Below are positions 6,142-13,330 of a stretch of DNA of 18,702 bases, piece after piece. The translations under genes were made by a program, and so were the position numbers. The stretch covers positions 1 through 18,702 of the forward strand of contig SXHT01000253.1 of NCBI GenBank assembly GCA_005773095.1, read 5' to 3'. Below the pieces are notes generated by a model. It had not been told where the DNA came from and searched no databases. It saw nothing but the letters and a program-made list of their open reading frames with translations. This stretch comes from Planctomycetaceae bacterium. GTDB lineage: Bacteria > Planctomycetota > Planctomycetia > Pirellulales > PALSA-1355. The stretch's first letter is position 1, and each line of letters starts with the position of its first letter.

Positions 6142-7560
6142 ATGTTAAGCATTCCCGCACTGCGATGGGGTCAACCGTACCCGTCATTGGAGATCGAGAC
6201 CGTTGTCCACTTTGCGACGGGTGAAGCTGTCGCCAATGTCAGTCAAGCCAACGGTGGTTTGGTACAGCGCGACATGCGCAATGCGCAAGCCGCACGCGAT
6301 GCTCTCCGCGCGATCTCATGCGCGGACTTGATCGAACGCTGTAAATCCGCCGCCGATGCGTACTTGAACGGCACGCTGCCGCTCGGCGACGGCCAGCAGT
6401 CGCCCGATGAGTTCGTGCATGCTCAATCGGCCACCAGCGGTTTGCCCGAACATATCTGCCGGGCGAACATGAAGAAGAACCACGCCGTGCTTTCGAACAT
6501 GGAGCGGATGCTCGACGCTCTGACGCGCGGGCTCGATCTGGCAATCCTCACTCGCGGCTACGGCAAGGAAAGTCGCGGCGTTGTTGTCAGCTACCAAGCG
6601 CAGTCGCCGGTGCTGGGCCTGGTGCTACCGTCCAATTCGCCGGGGGTCCACACCCTGTGGCTGCCGGCGATTCCCCTGCAACTGGGGCTGGTGATGAAAC
6701 CCGGCTCGCAAGAGATCTGGACCCCGTACCGAGTGTTCGCGGCGATGGTGGAAGCGGGCATCCCCGCCGAAGCCTTTTCGATCTATCCCGGCGGCCATGA
6801 TGTGGGGGCTGCGGTGATGGCGGCCTGCAATCGCTCAATGATCTTTGGCGGCCAGGCCACGATCGAAAAGCACAAAGGCGATCCGCGAATTCAAGTGCAT
6901 GGCCCCGGCTTCAGCAAGATCCTGCTCGGCGACGACGCGGTGGATCGCTGGGAAGATTATCTTGAATTGATGGTCGAGAGCATTTACTCCAACGCCGGTC
7001 GAAGCTGCATTAACGCATCCAGCGTTTGGGCGTCGCGGCACACGATGGAAATCGCTCAAGCACTTGCCGATCGACTCGGTCCGATCGAGGTCAAGCCCCC
7101 GACGGACCCCACATCAGGTCTCGCGGCCTTTACGCTGCCCGGAGCGGCCGCGGCCATTTGGCGGACGATCGAAGCGGGTTTCCGTGAAGAGCACGTCACG
7201 CATGTAACGGAGCCGTTTGGTCCGCGACTCGTCGAGCAACAGCGCTGCGGTTACTTGCGCCCGACCATCGTGCATTGCAAGTCGCCCACCGCCGCACTTG
7301 CCAAGAGCGAATACATGTTCCCCTTTGCCGCCGTCGTGGAATGCCCGCAGGAGAAAATGATCGACCAGATGGGTTATACGCTCGTCGGCACGGCCATTAC
7401 CGGCAATTCCGAATGGCAACAGCAATTGACCGACGCCACCCACATTGATCGCTTGAATATCGGCCCGATTCCCACCAACAATCTCGACTGGCTGCAACCG
7501 CACGAAGGGAACCTTGTGGAGTTTCTGTTCCGCGCGCGGGCGTACCAGATCCGGAAATAA
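6142..7560 (+). CDS. LuxC-like/CoA-acylating aldehyde dehydrogenase-fold reductase
   Basis: A 472-residue protein of the aldehyde dehydrogenase superfamily. The nucleotide-binding half contains LVLPSNSPGVH with the conserved oxyanion-hole asparagine at 165. The probable nucleophile is Cys289 in SNAGRSCINASS. Ordinary aldehyde dehydrogenases have an ELGG motif with a catalytic Glu about 34 residues before the Cys. Here the same place reads HGPGFSKI (253-260), similar to the GPGN stretch of CoA-acylating enzymes such as the AdhE N-domain, which lack that Glu. This points to reduction of an acyl-thioester to an aldehyde, as LuxC does, and not to aldehyde oxidation. It follows the adenylating enzyme by 97 bases and precedes the alcohol dehydrogenase by 64, so it fits the middle step. 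GAGG stands five bases before the ATG at 6142. Whether the acyl carrier is CoA, a protein thiol or the enzyme's own Cys is unknown. Confidence 0.83.
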   Translation: MLSIPALRWGQPYPSLEIETVVHFATGEAVANVSQANGGLVQRDMRNAQAARDALRAISCADLIERCKSAADAYLNGTLPLGDGQQSPDEFVHAQSATSGLPEHICRANMKKNHAVLSNMERMLDALTRGLDLAILTRGYGKESRGVVVSYQAQSPVLGLVLPSNSPGVHTLWLPAIPLQLGLVMKPGSQEIWTPYRVFAAMVEAGIPAEAFSIYPGGHDVGAAVMAACNRSMIFGGQATIEKHKGDPRIQVHGPGFSKILLGDDAVDRWEDYLELMVESIYSNAGRSCINASSVWASRHTMEIAQALADRLGPIEVKPPTDPTSGLAAFTLPGAAAAIWRTIEAGFREEHVTHVTEPFGPRLVEQQRCGYLRPTIVHCKSPTAALAKSEYMFPFAAVVECPQEKMIDQMGYTLVGTAITGNSEWQQQLTDATHIDRLNIGPIPTNNLDWLQPHEGNLVEFLFRARAYQIRK

Positions 7561-7624
7561 GAAGTCCGCGATCAACAGTCCAACACGGCCATCCCGGCTC
7601 CCGACGCCTGACTTGTATCCCCCC

Positions 7625-8776
7625 ATGATCTCCTTCGACTACCAACCGCGCACACGCATCGTCTTCGGCCCAAATAAGGTCGATTCGTTGGGTGAGCTTG
7701 CGGGCGAACTGGGAGCGCGAACCGCGCTGGTCGTCAGCGATCCCGGGATTGTGAAGGCGGGGCATGTGGAGCGCGGCATGGCGGTGCTCAGGCGGGCCGG
7801 CATTGAATCAACGCTGTTCGAGGGGGTGGGAGAGAATCCGACGACCGACCACGTGGCAGCGGGCCTGCAAGTCGCCACACGACACGAGCCGGAGCTGATT
7901 GTCGGCCTTGGTGGCGGCAGCGCCATGGATTGCGCCAAGGGCATCAATTTCTTGCACACCAACGGTGGTCGGATGCGGGACTATTGGGGCGTGGGCAAGG
8001 CGCTTAAGCCCATGTTGCCGATGATCGCCGTGCCCACCACTGCCGGCACAGGAAGTGAGACGCAATCGTTTGCGATCATCAGCGATGCCCAGACGCACGT
8101 GAAGATGGCTTGCGGCGACAAGAAGGCGTCGTTTCGCGTGGCGATTCTTGATCCGGTGCTGACAGTCTCCCAGCCAGACCGGGTGACGGCGCTGACCGGC
8201 ATCGATGCCGTTTCGCACGCACTTGAAAGCTACGTGACAACGGTGCGCAATCCCGCGTCGCTGGCCTTCAGCCGCGAGGCCTGGCTATTGCTTTCCGAAA
8301 ACTTCGCCCGCGTTCTCGACGACCCGAACGACATCGAGGCCCGCAGTGGCATGCAGCTTGGCGCGTGCTTCGCCGGACTGGCCATCGAAAACAGCATGCT
8401 AGGCGCGACGCACGCCCTGGCGAACCCACTGACGGCTCACTTTGCGGTGCCACATGGGCAGGCGATCGCACTCATGCTGCCGCACGTGATTCGCTACAAC
8501 GGCGTCGAGTTTGGCGCATGGTATCGCGATCTGCTGGAAGACACCGGCGGCTCGAACGGCTCGGCGACGCGCCGCCATGAGGCGGACATCCTGGCCGACA
8601 TGGTCGCAGGGTTCACTGAGAAAGCCCAATTGGCGAGTCGACTTGCCGACGTGGGCATCGATCGCGAACAATTACCCATGCTGGCAGCTGATGCTGCCAG
8701 GCAATGGACCGGTAAATTCAATCCCCGCCCCGTCGAAGAACCGCAATTTCTGGCATTGTATGAGCAGGCTTATTGA
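7625..8776 (+). CDS. Iron-containing (group III) alcohol dehydrogenase
   Basis: A 383-residue protein, typical in length for the family. The cofactor motif GGGSAMDCAK starts at 96. The PTTAGTGSE segment follows. The four metal ligands fall at Asp194 and His198 (in GIDAVSHALE), His263 (THALANPLT) and His277 (VPHGQ), the positions expected for iron-dependent alcohol dehydrogenases. All catalytic features are present, so it should be active. The role inferred from context is reduction of the aldehyde made by the preceding reductase, or the reverse. The ATG at 7625 is chosen over the upstream in-frame start at 7514, which lies inside the reductase gene and gives a 37-residue extension without family similarity. 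No good Shine-Dalgarno site is visible before 7625. The stop overlaps the next gene by 17 bases. Confidence 0.92.
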   Translation: MISFDYQPRTRIVFGPNKVDSLGELAGELGARTALVVSDPGIVKAGHVERGMAVLRRAGIESTLFEGVGENPTTDHVAAGLQVATRHEPELIVGLGGGSAMDCAKGINFLHTNGGRMRDYWGVGKALKPMLPMIAVPTTAGTGSETQSFAIISDAQTHVKMACGDKKASFRVAILDPVLTVSQPDRVTALTGIDAVSHALESYVTTVRNPASLAFSREAWLLLSENFARVLDDPNDIEARSGMQLGACFAGLAIENSMLGATHALANPLTAHFAVPHGQAIALMLPHVIRYNGVEFGAWYRDLLEDTGGSNGSATRRHEADILADMVAGFTEKAQLASRLADVGIDREQLPMLAADAARQWTGKFNPRPVEEPQFLALYEQAY

Positions 8777-9875
8777 ATGCAGTTTTACCGCATTCGTTTT
8801 GGCGTGGGCTGTTGGCTCACGGTTGTTGGCCGCCGATTGGCCACTTGCGCGCGGCGATGCTAAAGCCACGGGCGTTGCGGCGGAATCCCTTCCCGAGACG
8901 CTCGACGTGCTTTGGAAATTTCAGGCGGAGAAAGGCGGGGCCTTCGAGGCCACGGCGGTGATCGCGGATGGCATTGTCTTCGTCGGTTCATTCGACGGAA
9001 ATTTGTACGCCGTCGATCTGCAGAACGGAGAGAAGAAATGGGCTCACAAGACCGACCTTGGTTTTGGCGCTGCCGCGGCAATCCGCGATGGCCGCGTCAC
9101 GGCCGGCGATTCCGACGGTAAAGTGGTTTGCTTGAACGCCGCCGACGGCCGGAGAGTGTGGGGGTTCGAAACCGGCGGTGAAATCAATGGCGGGCCTAAT
9201 TTCTACAAGCAGAATGTGCTGATCGGTTCGCAGGATTCAACGCTCTACTGCCTGAATGCAGAATCCGGCAAGAAGGTTTGGGAACTGAAAATTGGCGATC
9301 AGATCCGTTCGCTGCCAACCGTGGTGGAGAACCGCGCGTTTCTGGCTGGGTGCGACGGCAAACTGCATATCGTCAATCTCGATGATGGTTCGAGCTTGGG
9401 CGCGGTCGAAATCGAATCACCGACCGGCTGCACCCCGGCTGTGCTCGGCGACCGTGTGTACTTCGGCACGGAAGGTTCGGCGTTCCTGGCCGTCGATTGG
9501 TGCAGAGAAAAGGTTGCCTGGCGATTTTCCTCGCCGCGGCAGCAGGGCTATCGATCGAGCGCCGCGGCGACCAACCATGCGATCATTTTCGGCGGACGGG
9601 ACAAGCAAGTCGTGGCCCTCGATCCCAAGTCCGGCTCGGAGCTTTGGAAATTTTCCGCCCGGCATCGCGTCGATAGTTCGCCCGTCGTGAGCGGCAACCG
9701 CGTGTTCTTCGGCTCCGCCGACGGCCGGCTTACCGCACTCGACGTGAAAACCGGCGAACGGGTTTGGGAATACGAAGCCGGCGGCCAATTCAACGCCTCG
9801 CCGGCCGTAAGCAACGGGCGATTAGTCATCGGCAACACGGACGGAACCCTCTATTGCTTTGGCAAGAAACCGTGA
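8760..9875 (+). CDS. Exported beta-propeller protein of the PQQ-repeat type
   Basis: A 371-residue protein with an N-terminal Sec-type signal peptide: a short basic start, a hydrophobic run (FTAFVLAWAVG) and a likely cleavage site near SRLLA-AD at about residues 25-26. The rest is seven or eight repeats of the PQQ-enzyme/BamB type, each with a tryptophan-containing strand (VLWKFQ, KKWAHK, RVWGFE, KVWELK, VAWRFS, ELWKFS, RVWEYE) after a DG or TG turn. Such propellers are scaffolds, and PQQ binding is not implied. The start ATG at 8760 overlaps the end of the alcohol dehydrogenase gene by 17 bases, suggesting translational coupling. The in-frame ORF extends further upstream inside that gene, but only this start gives a signal peptide. 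A BamB-like or dehydrogenase-partner role is possible but unsupported. Confidence 0.85.
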   Translation: MSRLIECSFTAFVLAWAVGSRLLAADWPLARGDAKATGVAAESLPETLDVLWKFQAEKGGAFEATAVIADGIVFVGSFDGNLYAVDLQNGEKKWAHKTDLGFGAAAAIRDGRVTAGDSDGKVVCLNAADGRRVWGFETGGEINGGPNFYKQNVLIGSQDSTLYCLNAESGKKVWELKIGDQIRSLPTVVENRAFLAGCDGKLHIVNLDDGSSLGAVEIESPTGCTPAVLGDRVYFGTEGSAFLAVDWCREKVAWRFSSPRQQGYRSSAAATNHAIIFGGRDKQVVALDPKSGSELWKFSARHRVDSSPVVSGNRVFFGSADGRLTALDVKTGERVWEYEAGGQFNASPAVSNGRLVIGNTDGTLYCFGKKP

Positions 9876-9906
9876 TCGAACAAACGATACCCGATAGAAT
9901 GTCTCC

Positions 9907-11283
9907 ATGGTCACTGATGCCACCAAGACGGAAGTTGGCAGCTACTTCATAGCCAACTATCCGCCGTTCAGCCAATGGAGCCCGGACGCGCTCGATGACG
10001 TGCGCGCCGCGCTCAACGCGCCGCCGCGCGACGTGCCGCTTGGCCTCTATTTGCACATTCCGTTCTGCCGCAAGCGCTGCAAATTCTGCTACTTCCGCGT
10101 GTACACCGACAAAAACGCCCACGACGTTGAGCAGTACGTCGCCGCCTTGTCGCGCGAGATCGAGCTGGTCAGCAAATTGCCCGTGATGGGGGGGCGGCCC
10201 TTTCGTTTTTTGTATTTCGGCGGCGGAACCCCCTCGTTCCTGTCCGGCAAGCAGCTTACCTCCCTCTTCGATCGCCTGCGGGCCAATATCCGCTGGGACC
10301 AGGCCGAAGAAGTGACCTTCGAGTGCGAGCCAGGCACGCTCAGCGAGCCCAAGGTGCACACGCTGCGCGAACTCGGCGTCACGCGGCTGAGCCTCGGCAT
10401 CGAAAACTTCAGCGACAGCATTCTGGAAGAAAATGGCCGGGCCCACCTTTCAAGCGAAGTCTACAGGTCCTGGGACTGGATTCGAGCCGCGGGTTTTCCC
10501 AACGTCAACATCGACCTGATTGCCGGCATGGTCGGCGAATCCTGGGACAATTGGCGCGACAGCATCCGCCGCACGGTGGAGCTGGCGCCGGACAGCGTCA
10601 CGATCTACCAAATGGAATTGCCCTTCAACACGGTCTACTCGAAAGACATCCTGGGCAACCAGTTTGAAACGCCGGTCGCCGATTGGCCAACCAAACGCGC
10701 CTGGGTCGATTACGCTTTCAACGAGTTGGCCGCCACCGGCTACCGCGTATCGAGCGCTTACACGATGGTCCGCCAGAGCGGTCGAGGACCGGCTCATGCT
10801 GCGCAGTCTTCGCAGAACACTAGACATGTCACCTTTTCCGACGAGGGCTCTCAAACAACCAGCTTCAGCTACCGTGACAACCTCTGGCGCGGCAGCGACC
10901 TTTTGGCCACCGGCGTCGCCAGTTTCGGCCACGTCTCGGGCGTGCATTACCAGAACCAGCCGGACTGGCCCGGCTATATCGGCATGTTGGACCGCGGCGA
11001 ATTGCCCCTATTGCGCGGCCTCAAACCAACGCCGCACCAGTTGCTGATCCGCGAGATGATCCTGCAGCTCAAAACAGGCCGCCTGGACGCCGGTTACTTC
11101 CGCCAAAAATTCGGCGTGGAAATCCTCAAAGCATGGCGCAAGGAATTCCTTGCGCACCAGGCTGACGACTACCTGACGATCGCCGGCGACCATATCGAAC
11201 TCACCCGCCAAGGGCTGCTGCGAGCCGACGCATTATTGCCAGTCTTCTTCGAACCCGAACACCAGGGCGTGCGATATACGTAA
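9907..11283 (+). CDS. HemN-like radical SAM enzyme
   Basis: A 458-residue radical SAM protein of the HemN/HemW group. The iron-sulfur motif is CRKRCKFC with Cys54, Cys58 and Cys61, inside HIPFCRKRCKFCYF. The glycine-rich SAM motif FGGGTPS and the later GIENFSDSIL (in place of the GxQS of HemW) follow. The C-terminal HemN_C-type helices start near residue 370. Known family members include coproporphyrinogen III dehydrogenase (HemN), the heme chaperone HemW and class C methyltransferases and cyclopropanases such as Jaw5. The C-x-F-C-Y-F residues after the cluster differ from the CDF of HemW, so a classical heme role is not certain. It is the last gene of the unit, 31 bases after the propeller gene. 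Residues about 291-318 look like an extra in-frame insertion. A modification of the acid, aldehyde or alcohol made by the unit is inference. Confidence 0.8.
   Translation: MVTDATKTEVGSYFIANYPPFSQWSPDALDDVRAALNAPPRDVPLGLYLHIPFCRKRCKFCYFRVYTDKNAHDVEQYVAALSREIELVSKLPVMGGRPFRFLYFGGGTPSFLSGKQLTSLFDRLRANIRWDQAEEVTFECEPGTLSEPKVHTLRELGVTRLSLGIENFSDSILEENGRAHLSSEVYRSWDWIRAAGFPNVNIDLIAGMVGESWDNWRDSIRRTVELAPDSVTIYQMELPFNTVYSKDILGNQFETPVADWPTKRAWVDYAFNELAATGYRVSSAYTMVRQSGRGPAHAAQSSQNTRHVTFSDEGSQTTSFSYRDNLWRGSDLLATGVASFGHVSGVHYQNQPDWPGYIGMLDRGELPLLRGLKPTPHQLLIREMILQLKTGRLDAGYFRQKFGVEILKAWRKEFLAHQADDYLTIAGDHIELTRQGLLRADALLPVFFEPEHQGVRYT
10777..10860 (+). other. Putative in-frame insertion in the radical SAM gene
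   Basis: Residues about 291-318 (SGRGPAHAAQSSQNTRHVTF and the next eight) interrupt a stretch that otherwise reads naturally from YTMVRQ to FSYRDNLW. The 84 bases keep frame and contain a short palindrome (CTGCG-CAGTCTT-CGCAG). The composition is richer in Ser, Gln and His than the flanks. It is likely a small repeat element captured in the gene, but this is judged by eye. Confidence 0.4.
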
Positions 11284-11371
11284 CCGTTCACGGGCAAAGT
11301 CAGGGGAACAGGCATATCTCCCGGGTAACCGTTCACGGGCCAAGAGAGGGGGACAGGCACATTTTCCCGGG
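11281..11371 (+). repeat. Tandem 45-base repeat starting at the radical SAM stop codon
   Basis: Copy 1 (11281-11325) begins with TAACCGTTCACGGGC, whose TAA is the stop codon, and ends CCCGGG. Copy 2 (11326-11371) is one base longer and repeats the same start and end, with scattered differences (for example GGGGAACAGGCA against GGGGGACAGGCA). The core GGGGGACAGGCACATTTTC resembles motifs I know from planctomycete genomes near REP-associated tyrosine transposases. A third, inverted partial copy at 11421-11444 matches copy 2 at 19 of 24 positions. Confidence 0.8.
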
Positions 11372-11420
11372 AACTACGTTGGGCGACCGTCCAACAGGAC
11401 GATGAAGCTCTCTCGAATTC

Positions 11421-11444
11421 GCCGGGAAAACGAGCCAGTCCCCG
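11421..11444 (-). repeat. Inverted partial copy of the 45-base repeat core
   Basis: Its reverse complement matches bases of the core of copy 2 (around 11348-11371) at 19 of 24 positions, including the TTTTCCCGG end. With copy 2 it could form a long hairpin about 50 bases across its loop. No transposase gene is adjacent within the window. Confidence 0.65.
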
Positions 11445-11517
11445 CCCCGTGGAGCCGCGCTGCTGAGAACTGTACGACGATATAGGATGCAAGCGCCTGT
11501 CGGAGACTTGCGAAATA

Positions 11518-12594
11518 TCAGAGCAACTGGCAGACCAGGTCCCCCACTTCCTTAGTGCCGTAACCCATTTTCCCGGCGGCCTGGCTTTTCATTTTCGTGC
11601 CGGTGACCTTTTGGATCGCGGCCATGATCCTCGCTGCCGCTTCTTCATGGCCAGTGTGCTCTAAGAGCATGCTCATGGCGTTGATGGCGGCGATTGGGTT
11701 GATCACGTTCAGACCGGTGTACTTGGGGGCGCTGCCGCCCATCGGTTCGAACATGCTCGTGCCGCCGGGATCCGGATTCAGGTTGCCCCCCGCCGCCACG
11801 CCCAGGCCGCCCTGGATGATCGCCGCCAGATCGGTGATGATGTCGCCGAACATGTTCGTGGTTACAATCACGTCGTAATATTCGGGCTGCTTGACCATCC
11901 ACATGCAGCAGGCGTCCACGTGATTGTAGTCGGCCTTCACGTCGGAGTATTCCCTGGCCACATCCTGAAACGTGCGCCACCATAGATCGTGGCCGTAGGT
12001 CAGCACGTTCGTTTTGGCAACCAAGGTCAGCATCCTGCCCTTGGGGTTGTTTCGCTTGCGCGTCAATTCAAACGCCCAGCGGATGCAGCGCTCGCAACCT
12101 TTACGCGTATAGATCGCGGTTTGCTCAGCCACTTCGTCGGGCGTGTTCTTCTTCAGGAAGCCACCAACGCCGGCATACATGTCCTCGGTGTTCTCGCGAA
12201 CGACGATGAAATCGATGTCGTCCGGGCCCTTATCTTTGAGCGGCGTCTCGACGCCGGGAAACAGCTTCACCGGCCGCAAGTTAATGTACTGGTCAAGCTG
12301 AAAGCGCAGTTCGAGCAGCAACCCCTTTTCGAGCACGCCGGGCTTTACGTCGGGATGTCCGACGGCGCCGAGATAGATTGCGTCGAACTTTCGCAGTTCA
12401 TCGGCCGCGCCCGGCGGCAGCACTTCGCCTGTTTTCAAATAGCGCTCTCCACCCCAGTCGAAATGCTTGAGTTCGAAGTCGAACTTTTCCAGCTCCGAAA
12501 CGGCTGTCAGGACTTTCAATCCTTCTTGGGCCACTTCGGGACCCGTACCGTCGCCGCCGATGACCGCGATGCGTGTTTTCTTGTGGATGTTCAA
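11518..12594 (-). CDS. leuB: 3-isopropylmalate dehydrogenase-like protein
   Basis: A 358-residue member of the isocitrate/isopropylmalate dehydrogenase family, normal in length. The start RIAVIGGDGTGPE fits the family, and VLEKGLLLELR and INLRPVKLFPG resemble the actinobacterial-type isopropylmalate enzymes. Catalytic features are present: RENTEDMY at 133-140 with its Tyr, Lys194 in AKTNVL, and the metal-binding Asp227, Asp251 and Asp255 (DIITD). MFEPMGGSAP follows near 281-290, and NPIAA further on. The expected reaction is oxidative decarboxylation of 3-isopropylmalate in leucine synthesis. The alternatives are tartrate/D-malate dehydrogenase-like enzymes, which share INLRP-type segments. 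No other leucine gene is in the window, so the assignment rests on sequence alone. The gene is monocistronic, with a TACAAT -10 element before it. Confidence 0.78.
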   Translation of the reverse strand: MNIHKKTRIAVIGGDGTGPEVAQEGLKVLTAVSELEKFDFELKHFDWGGERYLKTGEVLPPGAADELRKFDAIYLGAVGHPDVKPGVLEKGLLLELRFQLDQYINLRPVKLFPGVETPLKDKGPDDIDFIVVRENTEDMYAGVGGFLKKNTPDEVAEQTAIYTRKGCERCIRWAFELTRKRNNPKGRMLTLVAKTNVLTYGHDLWWRTFQDVAREYSDVKADYNHVDACCMWMVKQPEYYDVIVTTNMFGDIITDLAAIIQGGLGVAAGGNLNPDPGGTSMFEPMGGSAPKYTGLNVINPIAAINAMSMLLEHTGHEEAAARIMAAIQKVTGTKMKSQAAGKMGYGTKEVGDLVCQLL

Positions 12595-12633
12595 AATGAT
12601 TTCCCCGGCGATGGTGCGATTGTGAATCTGAGA

Positions 12634-12639
12634 ATTGTA
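12634..12639 (-). promoter_or_regulatory. Possible -10 element of the leuB-like gene
   Basis: On the minus strand TACAAT lies about 40 bases before the ATG at 12594 and matches TATAAT at five of six positions. It sits in an AT-rich patch (AATTGTAATAAAA on the plus strand) in otherwise GC-rich DNA. No good -35 hexamer is found at the expected distance. Confidence 0.35.
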
Positions 12640-12732
12640 ATAAAATCACGCCCCGATTCGCCAGTGGGGGTTGAGCGGTTCTGCGTCGCTTGACCACGCT
12701 CGGCGGAGGGGCCGGCCGGGCAACGATTCAGA

Positions 12733-13257
12733 TCAATCCGACCAGATTCCGGCTCGCCGCGATTTCGCCTCGCGCTCGGCCGCTCTCAATCGGCGCTTGA
12801 AGGTTTCGGAAAAACGAAAGCCCGGTGTGAAGCGACCCAATCCGTGGCGGATCAGTTCTTCGTTGAGCAACTTTCCGTCGACCCAAACATACGCCAGATA
12901 GCGGCCGTACTTGTCGAGCCGCTCATCGTCGAATTGCAATCGCACGACGCCGCCGCCGCGGGCGACGAACGCACGCGTGAAGGCACCCGCCTCGGGACCC
13001 CAGCGCTCGGGCGGTTGCTCGCGCTTGTGCGTCTCGGGCGTGTCGACACCGATCAGCCGAATCCGTTTAGCGTCGACAAGTGTCAACGTATCGCCGTCGA
13101 TGACAAACGACACAACATAGTGGCCTTCAGCCAGGTCGCGAGGTCGATCATCTTGCCGAAGAAGAAATACGACGCGCAGCGCAATCGCCAGCACTATTGG
13201 CCAAGCAACCCAAAAACGCCAGGTGCGAAGCGGCCGAAACTGCCGAGTGATGTTCAT
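12733..13257 (-). CDS. Membrane-anchored thermonuclease-like (SNase) protein
   Basis: A 174-residue protein. Residues about 15-33 form one hydrophobic segment (FWVAWPIVLAIALRVVFLL) after a basic start, so the protein is probably anchored with the nuclease outside the cytoplasm. The rest is a staphylococcal nuclease-like fold with the active-site set present: DGDT around 54-57 (Asp56 in the place of SNase Asp21), Arg67, Asp72 and Glu75 in RIRLIGVDTPE, and Arg119 in DKYGR. It should be a calcium-dependent nuclease. The frame is open much further upstream (to 13590), but that part overlaps the next gene and has no family similarity. The ATG at 13257 stands one base beyond the left arm of a strong palindrome and has no Shine-Dalgarno site, so its initiation is unusual. 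Confidence 0.82.
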   Translation of the reverse strand: MNITRQFRPLRTWRFWVAWPIVLAIALRVVFLLRQDDRPRDLAEGHYVVSFVIDGDTLTLVDAKRIRLIGVDTPETHKREQPPERWGPEAGAFTRAFVARGGGVVRLQFDDERLDKYGRYLAYVWVDGKLLNEELIRHGLGRFTPGFRFSETFKRRLRAAEREAKSRRAGIWSD

Positions 13258-13258
13258 C

Positions 13259-13317
13259 AAGCCGCGACCGTGGGTCGCGCCGGCGCGACCGGGTGCCCTT
13301 TGGGCGGGTCGCGGCTT
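13259..13317. repeat. Nested palindromes abutting the SNase start codon
   Basis: AAGCCGCGACC (13259-13269) and GGTCGCGGCTT (13307-13317) are perfect 11-base inverted repeats. Inside them are an 18-base perfect palindrome GGTCGCGCCGGCGCGACC (13273-13290) and a small GCCC-TTT-GGGC hairpin (13295-13305). Together they can fold into a junction of three stems. The element fills most of the gap between two minus-strand genes and ends one base before the ATG of the SNase-like gene. I recall similar palindromes from planctomycete genomes. Confidence 0.8.
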
Positions 13318-13330
13318 TATCGAGGTACGA

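Noticed and set aside
8511..8759. Upstream extension of the beta-propeller protein
   Set aside because: It overlaps the alcohol dehydrogenase gene in another frame, and only the start at 8760 yields a signal peptide.
8760..9875. Quinoprotein alcohol dehydrogenase
   Set aside because: The chain is 371 residues, too short for the usual enzymes, and the disulfide and metal residues of those enzymes are not seen. The repeats alone do not show PQQ binding.
11281..11371. CRISPR array
   Set aside because: Only two adjacent copies without spacers between them, and no cas gene nearby. The repeat is tandem.
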